NCBI RefSeq assembly: GCF_023053635.1
Contig: NC_086183.1
Span: 32,779,501-32,843,500 of the forward strand
Length of the DNA: 64,000 nt
Direction: 5' to 3'
Source: Elgaria multicarinata webbii
Lineage: Eukaryota; Chordata; Lepidosauria; Squamata; Anguidae
In this document: piece after piece, positions 56,479-64,000 of the stretch
Numbering within the stretch: the stretch's first letter is position 1
How the letters are laid out: each line of letters opens with the position of its first letter
Made by a program: the position numbers and the translations under genes
The notes under the pieces: model-generated
Databases searched by the model: none
Told to the model about the DNA's origin: nothing
What the model saw: the letters and a program-made list of their open reading frames with translations, nothing else

Positions 56479-59400
56479 ACACTAACTGGCAACAGCTTTT
56501 CAGGGGGGCAGAAAGAAGCCTCTCCCAGTCCTATCAGCAGGGCCGGCCCTACCATCAGGCAGGGTGAGGCAATGGCCTTGGACAGCTGACGCTGGGGAGC
56601 AACAGAAGCAGCCCTGTGGATATTACCCTCTGTTAAAGGACACGAGGGGACATTCAACTCTGCCTGTCCCACATCTGTAACCCAGCTTGCTGCCCTCTGG
56701 TGCACGGTACAGTGGAAGATATTATGATATTGCCAGTGCTGAAATAAGATTCAACTGCTAATTCTGGTTGGTTTCTGTACATGAGGGGTGTGTGTGTGTG
56801 TGTGTGTTTGGGGGGGGGCAGCGTCTTGTCTTTTGCCTCAGGCAGCAAAACGGATGCCCGGGACTTGAACCCGAGTCTGTTTGCACACCATGCACAACGT
56901 GTTCTCAAACTTGAGTTATGGCTCTTCTGCACGGTCCCCGTCTTGGATAGTTTTGAAACAAATAACTTGACGAATTCATTAAGCTGGAAAAGCCCTAATG
57001 ACAGCTCTGATCCATTACAGCTAAATGGAACCTCCGTGTTCAGAGGTAGGATAGCTTTGAATACCAGATGCTCGGGACCACAAGGGAGGCAGGCCTCTGC
57101 TCGTGAGCTTCCTGAAGGTTGGAAAAAGGCTGATGGGTGAGAACAGGGGTGCAGAAGCCCTCGGAAGCTGCATTCCGGTAGTGGGCAGGCCCAAAGTCGA
57201 AAGGGACGCACCCCAAGATACCCCAAATACCAGCAGAGCTGAAAGCTTTTATCGCTTGGAACTAAGCCTTGGCTGAAATGCGTCGCCTTTTTCTAGAATG
57301 GAGAGGAAACACGCAAAAGCCGTGAAAGCAAACAGTCAGAGGGAAAGGTCTGGGGCCAGGGAAACGGGGCAGAACTGGCCCACAGGTGCAAGAGCGTTGG
57401 GGTAGATGGACCCACACCTTGGCCAGATCCAGCAAGGTAGCTCTTAGGTCAGCAAACCTGCCTGTGCACAGTCTTGAGCCTTGGTCCTTCCTCGTTTCAA
57501 ACACCACTTTGCGGTTTTCTCCAGGAAGTATTTCTTGGGATTTCTCTGGAGGTAGGATTCCAGCAGACTTTCGAACCGCAGCAAGTATGCTCAAACCACA
57601 AGAGCTCTCCTTGGCTGTTTACACATCCACATCTCAATCCGGGAGCCAGGAAATTATAATAAATATAGGCACACGTACAATGACAAAATCCACATTTTGC
57701 ATTTGATCAGATGTGCTGGTACCAGGTGGCGTTCTGCTCTAATGATATGCCCCAAAGGGGACCTGGAGCCAAGCGCAGGGAACTAAATGAACTGCAGCTG
57801 GCAAAAGTGTTGAACAAGACGCTGCTGTTTCGATGTAGCATTGAGCAGCCCCATGTTTCGATGTAGCATTGAGGGGCACCGGAAGCAGGCAGAATGCCCC
57901 TGAAAATGCCCCACTGAAATGGATGGGTACAATTGGTTTGCCGGCCCTCTAACTCCCTCTTTTCTGCTATGCTTAATCTTCTTGGTCTAATTGTAACTCC
58001 TCTGGGCCGGCTTCTCATTCCTACACGCCTGATGGCAGAAAAGGCACTCTGCACGTGTTCAAAGGTGTTTATTTTTTTTATCAGGGCTGGGTGCTGGGAT
58101 TTCAAAACCATTTCCAGGACTCGCTCAAGCCCGACCTCAGCATCTCTTGGTTCTAAGATGGGTGATGGACCTCTTTCACCTCAAGGCCTGAAATCAACCA
58201 ATAAAAGATCAGGGGTCAGAGGGGAAAAGGGCAAGGCATTTTGGGGAAATTTGAAGGGCCAGTTTTGCAGGCTGGGTTTGCCCCACAGGTCTGAGGTTTC
58301 ACACCCCTCTTCTAGGAGCACATCTGTCTGGCGGTTTCTGCACCAAGAATTACTTTAAAATTAGAGCAAACAACTTTCTTTCTTAGCTCAGGTTTGAAGG
58401 CTACTGTTCAAAGATTGCAAATGTCCCTTTCTTGTTGCAGCGAACGAAACTATACATTCCTCCTGCTACCTTCAGTAGTTTGGATGCCATTAATTGGATT
58501 GCTTAATTTTGGACATGGGAGCAGCCCCAGGCCTATGTTTTGACTCAGAACCCATGCTCCATAATCCCAGGCTAGCGGAGAGGCAAAGGGGGGTGGGTAG
58601 GATTGTACTCTGTGCATGCTCAGAGCCCCTGTACTCTTTACTATTGCTTCACACGCTCCTGTAAATAGAGTCCTGACTGGAGCTTAAACGAAGCCCAGCC
58701 TGTTTTGCAAAGCAAGCAACGGCCCTCGACAATATGCCACAAGGGAAGCCAACCAATTTCACTATACTGATATGTATTTGCCAAGTCTTTTGGCAGGAGA
58801 TGCTAGAGAGAACCCAAGGGGGCTGGTCTGTTTGCTTTCATGCAGCAATAATTCTGCCACAGCCATAAGAGAAACACAATGTTTGTTTAGCTACAGTGAG
58901 AATATTTGCAATATTTGAAAATGGCATAAGGGCCGATAAAGCAGAGCACGACTGGGGCAGCTTTTGGCCTGAGCTGGAAAGGGAAGCCGGCTAGCTAGCA
59001 CTGTTTTTAAATATATTTTTTTGTGCTGCAAACAAACACGAAGCAAATATTTTCTCTGGGGTTTTGGAAGGCTAAGAGAGAGACAGATGGAGCTTAATTT
59101 TGAACCAGAGAGTTGGAATCTGCATTTCAGCACTTGTATTAATAATGACAAGAGTGCTTTTGAGAAAGTGCAGAGTACCCTTTTCTTTATCATTAAGGAT
59201 CCACAGACCACTCACACACCCAAAGTTAGGGCAAAAACCTTCCAGGTTAAAAGGTGTGGCTTTCAGACACGCTGGAGCCTGGGGATCTCTTAATTTTTCA
59301 TTGTACCTTCCTGTTTACATTGGATTGAATTTTAGCAGCACCTGGTCTCTTTTTTAAAAAAAAAGCAGAGAATGAGAGCATGAAAGAGAGTTGCCAGGAT

Positions 59401-60240
59401 GAACTCAAACTATTTGGAAACTGCAGATTTCAGCTTGGAAGTGCTGCCTGTTCATTCTAGACATATGGGGACAAGCTATGGTTACCTGGGTGCGGTGACG
59501 AGGATAAATGTACTCTGCATATGCTCAGAGGTCCTCTACTTGAAACTGCATATTTCTGGGGTGGCAAAGTTCTGGCACTGAGAAGGGATGGTGGAAGTTC
59601 TAGTCCAACAGAACCTGACTGGACCCAAGGTGCTCACTCTGGCCTAGGGTTACCAGCATGGGTTGCCTTGCTTAAGCAATTCCGGTCCAGCATCTGGGAC
59701 TTGATGAAACAGTGCCGATAGCTCTCAATATTCAGTGTGTGTGTGTTTCTGTAGCAGTTAAGATGGTCCAAGAAGGGCAAGTAATGGTCAGAGGTGAGTC
59801 ATCCAGATTCCCCTTTCTAGGCAGTGGGATGGGGGCAAGATGTATGATGGTAGAAACAATGATCAATTGTAACTTTGCATTTGGAAAGAGATTGACAAAG
59901 GCATGGAACCTGGGCTCTGTAACCCCTTTAGGGTGCCATCCCTCTACTCTCAACCTCCGATCCAAGAGCCGAGGACTTTGGCTGCCTGTTGGGAGTGTTT
60001 CAGCTGTGCCTCCACCTAGGCACAAACTGTAAATAAACAGTAATACGACAAAATTCCAGTAAGCCTCCACTACCTCCCTTCCAAAGGAAACGAAACCCGG
60101 GCAAGCCCCATGCCGCTGGAACTTCTACCCTCTTGGAGAAGTGGGGTGCACAGAACCATTTTTGGAGGGGGGGGGAGAGTTACACTGCGTCTCAAGCACA
60201 GGCCTTCCAAAGTTGCTGGCATCAGAAATTGGAAGGAGCA
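56479..60240. other. Intergenic, apparently unique, with a dispersed motif
   Basis: It holds a CAGGGCCGGCCCTACC hAT scrap (56540-56600), a (TG)n run at 56788-56808, a direct repeat TTTCGATGTAGCATTGAG (57828 and 57856) and motif copies at 58048, 58607, 59161 (minus) and 59509. No exon supported. Confidence 0.45.
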
Positions 60241-60246
60241 AACGGA

Positions 60247-60713
60247 GCCACTCTTCTGAGCGGAAACCATCACGTTCTCAGGGGTGATACTGAGAGAAAA
60301 ACACCACCCTTTGTAAAGGCTCAAAAAATAGTTCAACAGCAATGGTCTCCTCCAGCCTTCCCCTTCCAAATGTGTTTGGCTACAACTCACAACAGTTCCA
60401 GCATGCTGGCTGGGGAGAATGGGCATTGCAGCTCAACACATCTGGCAGGAACCAGGTTGGGAAAGGCTGGAGGACACTGTTGCTGTTGAACTACTTTTTG
60501 AGCCTTTACAGAGGTGGTCTTCTTCTTCTTCTTCTTCTTCTCCTCCTTCTCCTTCTCCTTCTCCTTCTCCTTCTCCCTTCTCCCTTCTCCCTTCTCCCTT
60601 CTCCCTTCTCCCCTCTCCCTCCTCCCTCCTCCCTCCTCCCTCCTCCTTCCTCCTTCCTCCTCCTCCTCCTCCATACCACCCCTGAGAACATGATGGTCTC
60701 TGCTTAGAAGGTG
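60247..60713. repeat. Long inverted repeat with a one-sided CTT/CTCC expansion
   Basis: Left arm ACCATCACGTTCTCAGGGGT to GTTCAACAGCAATG pairs with right arm TTGCTGTTGAACTA to CCCCTGAGAACATGATGGT. The centre is a CAGCCTTCC-type hairpin (60352-60476). A pure pyrimidine tract (about 60519-60672) lies only in the right arm. Confidence 0.8.
60519..60672. repeat. Polypyrimidine microsatellite (CTT)n, (CTCCTT)n, (CTCC)n
   Basis: About 150 bp of pure C/T on the + strand, changing unit step by step. Confidence 0.97.
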
Positions 60714-61868
60714 ACCTGTCTGCCTCCTGATAATCTTGCTCAATCGCGTAGCGTCTTCTCGCAACCGTATCCTCTTGGCCATCACTCCTAACAGAAGGGT
60801 CCCATCTCTTAAACCTTCAGCAGTGAGCGGGGGCAGAAGTGCTGTATGAAATAACATCCCTCACATCCTCAGTCCAGCACCTCAAGTTGGCATCTGGGAC
60901 TTGAGAGCAAAACCCTTGACAGCAAGAGGGAAGAGATACCTGGTTTGGCTGTTTTCTCTGCTAGGTCTGGCTTTGCTGTTTTCCTTTGCTCCTGCATTTG
61001 GGAGGGGGATTAATATTGTTTGACATGTCATCTTACCTCTCTCCATCCCAGCGATGGCTCTGTCATGAGGCAGAGTGGGGGCAGCAGTTACAGGGTCACA
61101 AAACCCTTTACTGAATAAGTTGTATCTTCATTGTATTGGAATGTGTGTGTGTATATGGGGGCGATTTGCCTGTCATAACTAATCTTAACATTGAAGACAC
61201 CCCAATAAGCTTCCAGGCCCGTGCTTTGCAAGCAACTACTTCAGAAGGCATGTCTGGGATTTTGAGAGTGTCCAGATGGAGGGCACCTAGCACAACCAAG
61301 CAAACTACATTGTGCCGCTATTCCATCTTTTTATCCTCGGTAGGATTTTCTGCAGAAATAATAATTTTGTTTTTTTAAAAAAACACCTGAGCGAAATGGT
61401 GTGGAAATGCAGGACGGTTACAAATGGAAGAGGCATTGACACCTGAACCCCTGTCAAATCCCATGAATGAGGCAGGGCAATTGCACAATGAACACTTCAT
61501 CTGGGAGCACCCCTTTGAGGGTGACGTGCACCCCCCTTTTGGGGAAAAAACAACTTGCAGGTTAAAATTTAGAGGGAGCAAACTCCGTCTTCCTTGCTTA
61601 TCTCATTTTTTACTTGTTGCAAATATTTCCCCTTAATTTCTAGCCAGTTCCCCCTAATATTCCACAGATGAGGGCATTTGGGTAACGTGAGAACAAAACC
61701 ACAGAGCTGCAGAGTCATGTACTCTTGGGCAAAGCGGGCCTGGTTCTGTGTCGCCTCGAGGAGGTTTATTTTTGTTTTGGTTTTTTGCAGAACATTTCAG
61801 CCTATTTGCTCAAGGTTTCAAGGGCCCTCCAGCATACTTTTGCGGAAGGGTGGGGAGGAGATGGAATC
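60714..61868. other. Intergenic, nothing recognised
   Basis: No exon or clear repeat seen. Confidence 0.4.
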
Positions 61869-62046
61869 CAGGGGAGGCTGGTGGTTCCAATGTCCGCAGG
61901 AGTGGTGAATCCACTTTGAGTTTCAGTCAAGACGAGTCAGAACCCCAAAGGAGCTCTCCATAGTACTTCTGAACCAGTTAGAGTTCTGATTGAAACCTGG
62001 AGCAGATTCACTGCCCCGTTGACATTGGAACCACCAGCTTCCACTG
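61869..62046. mobile_element. GGCTGGTGG palindromic element, 178 bp
   Basis: The ends CAGGGGAGGCTGGTGG and CCACCAGCTTCCACTG pair. The 8-bp flanks ATGGAATC and ATAGAAGG agree at five positions. Clean copy of the family at 10035. Confidence 0.65.
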
Positions 62047-63040
62047 ATAGAAGGAAGACAAGGCCCAGAACAGACAAAAATCTGACACTCTTACAAATGC
62101 ACAGGCAAAATCCAAACATTACTTTTTTTTTGGTCTTACGTGCTTTCATGACCCGATCTGAATGTCTCTGTTCAGAGGGAAACATGTGGGTTATATTTTT
62201 TTATCATAAATAATAGGGAGAGCCTCTGACCATGTACAGAGTGCATTACCTTCACAATTGAGTCTGCCCTTACAGGAGACTCTGTGAAACAGCTCTGCTA
62301 GGAGGCTGAGCTGTCAGATCAAAAGACGTGGCTCACAACACGTAGCCCTGCCCACCTTTCTCTTTCTTTTTCTCTTGAAACTGAACTGCTGTCCAGGAAG
62401 CAGGAACACGGGTTCCTTGCACACTTCAGATACTGGTCTCCTTTTGTATTCCTGAAGGTACACGGCATTGTCAGCCGAGCAGGTGATGCGGAAAATTCTC
62501 AATAGGCTGCTTTTTTTTTTTTATGGGTCCCCAGGGCAATAAACCTTCCCGTGTTTGTTTGCTTAGAAGCAGATAAGCGGTTGTGAACTTGGCTACCTAA
62601 GCAAGAACCCAAGGAAGGAGGGAGCTGCCGTGTTGTGTGTGTCGTTCTCCGAAGAGCCCTCGAGGTCTTTGCCGCGTCTGGTTTTCACTCGCTGCAATAA
62701 ATTGCCCTTTGCCCTCCTGTCTAGCATTTTCATTTTAAACCACGGCTTTATTCCTTAGCAGAGACAGACTTGAGTGCTCAAACCATCCTTTCCTGGCAGG
62801 TCCCTTCTCCTCTAGTCCCAGATGTGTGGGTTGTTAGGGAAAGGCACTCTGTGCATGCCCAGAGCACTTCCTTACTGCTTTGTCCAGGTCTAAGCATATT
62901 GCCCAAAGCGTGGCCTTCTCTCCTCTTGAAAGGGGATCTGGTTACTGCTTATGCAATGTGTACCTTTTGCAGGATCGGCGCTTGGCTTTCTTTTCTTCTG
63001 GCCCTTTCCTTCAAAGAAGAAACGGTGTTCTTTCGCAGGC
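62047..63040. other. Intergenic, one dispersed motif copy
   Basis: GCACTCTGTGCATGCCCAGAG at 62846. No exon supported before the possible one at 63041. Confidence 0.4.
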
Positions 63041-63194
63041 AGGAGTGACCAGCGGAACCTGAACGGGCTCCACGAACGACTCTCGTGCGGCATTTGTGGT
63101 CTCCCTGGCTCTCTGCAGCGGACTCTCGGAAGGGCCCTGATGCATCCTCCCTCAAGGAGATAGAGAGCTGAGGCGTTCGGACCAGGCGCTGGAG

Positions 63195-63316
63195 ATGCAG
63201 AGGGTTGGCAGAAGCTGGGATCTTCCTCTGGATCACTGGGAAGATCGTAGCTGCCCCACGCGCCGTGGAGAGCAGGTGCCGGATCTCTGCACGGTATCTA
63301 TGGAGAAACGGATCCG
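63195..63316 (+). CDS. Possible first coding exon of a downstream gene, unidentified
   Basis: An open frame from ATG at 63195 runs 40 codons plus two bases to a strong donor GTGAGT at 63317. It reads MQRVGRSWDLPLDHWEDRSC and ends TVSMEKRI. An in-frame stop lies upstream at 63138, and a fair acceptor (GTTCTTTCGCAG) ends near 63040, so the exon may be 63041-63316. I do not recognise the peptide. Human synteny would predict SYNE4 next on this strand, but nothing in the peptide proves it. It may equally be chance or 5' UTR. Confidence 0.22.
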
Positions 63317-64000
63317 GTGAGTCTGTTACGGTAGTGATTGTTGTGGTTCTATCTCACCACCTTTCTACCAATACTACTTAGAGAGGACCCATTGAAATGA
63401 ATGGCACTTTGGTGAGTCGTGTCTAACTTAAGTCCCATTCATTTCAATGGATCCACTTCAAGTAGGACTTATGCTGGATTCTAGCCAACATATCCAACAC
63501 CAAAAAACAAACTGATCAACATCAGTTCCTATCATTTCCAGCCAGCGTGGCCAATGCTGAGTGTTGTGTAGTCCAAAACAGCTGGAGGGCACCGGGCTGG
63601 AGAAGGCTGCCAGAAGAACAGCGAGTTCTGAAAAGCAGGGCTCTTAAATAAATAATGGTCAAGATCCTGAGGCTGCAATAGCTTATACACACCGACCTGG
63701 CAGCAAGTCCTATGGAGCTCAGTGGGGCTGGTTTCTCTCTAGGCGTTGTAGGAGTTGCTGTAAAAAAAGACAACAATGCGAAAAGCAGCATTTAGAGGAG
63801 CAGACCAAACGAGCTGTCCCAAAGCCTGAATAATAAAACAGGGTCGACAGCAATGAAGGCATCAGGCAGGTCCCGCGTGGGAAGACAGGGGCTCCACAAT
63901 TGGGGTGCAACCACCAAAAAGGCCCTCCCTCAGGTGGACAGCTGCCTGACTTGTGCAGGTGAGGGAACCCAAGGATGGTCTTCTGATGACTACTGCAGGG
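63317..64000. other. Right end, worn repeats
   Basis: An inverted CCCATTGAAATGAATGG / CCATTCATTTCAATGG pair (63389 and 63436), a hairpin-element scrap (63535-63610) and otherwise nothing recognised. Confidence 0.45.

Noticed and set aside
56654-57226. 190-codon minus-strand open frame
   Set aside because: It includes a (TG)n microsatellite and shows no domain or conserved block.

Overview
This window is vertebrate nuclear DNA, most likely from a squamate reptile (lizard or snake). It has spliced genes with GT-AG introns. It is dense in CR1 and L2 LINE 3' ends, tRNA-derived SINEs of squamate type and many small palindromic hAT-type DNA elements. Simple repeats such as (AC)n, (AAT)n and (ATC)n are common. 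The species is not resolved from sequence alone.

Two host genes can be read exon by exon, both on the + strand. CLIP3 (CLIPR-59) has 13 coding exons from 11361 to 35713. They give a 538-residue protein with an N-terminal region, ankyrin repeats, two CAP-Gly domains and a C-terminal Cys-Cys tail. A GC-rich region near 4.6-5.0 kb is the likely promoter and non-coding first exon. ALKBH6 has 6 coding exons from 44326 to 50369. They give a 241-residue Fe(II)/2-oxoglutarate dioxygenase of the AlkB family with its HxD...H and RxSxTxR residues intact. The CLIP3-ALKBH6 order and orientation match human 19q13.12. A possible first exon of a further gene lies at the right end (63195-63316). By human synteny SYNE4 would be the neighbour, but the sequence does not prove this.

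Layout: 1-4.5 kb is intergenic, with a 791 bp hAT-like element, a nested palindrome and L2 pieces. 4.6-5.9 kb is a GC island followed by a very C-rich tract. 5.9-35.7 kb is CLIP3 with introns full of CR1, L2 and hAT elements. 35.7-39.9 kb is the probable long CLIP3 3' UTR. 39.9-44.3 kb is intergenic and carries a 47-bp tandem array grown from the end of a hAT element. 44.3-50.4 kb is ALKBH6. 50.4-64 kb is mainly non-coding, with more repeats and a dispersed short motif of unknown family.

The most distinctive content is the mobile DNA. At least five families of short, hairpin-forming elements occur, several with exact 8-bp target duplications that place them with hAT transposons. They are nested in, or interrupted by, CR1 and L2 copies in ways that give a relative insertion order. 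Several hairpins lie inside the transcribed part of CLIP3, including one in its probable 3' UTR.
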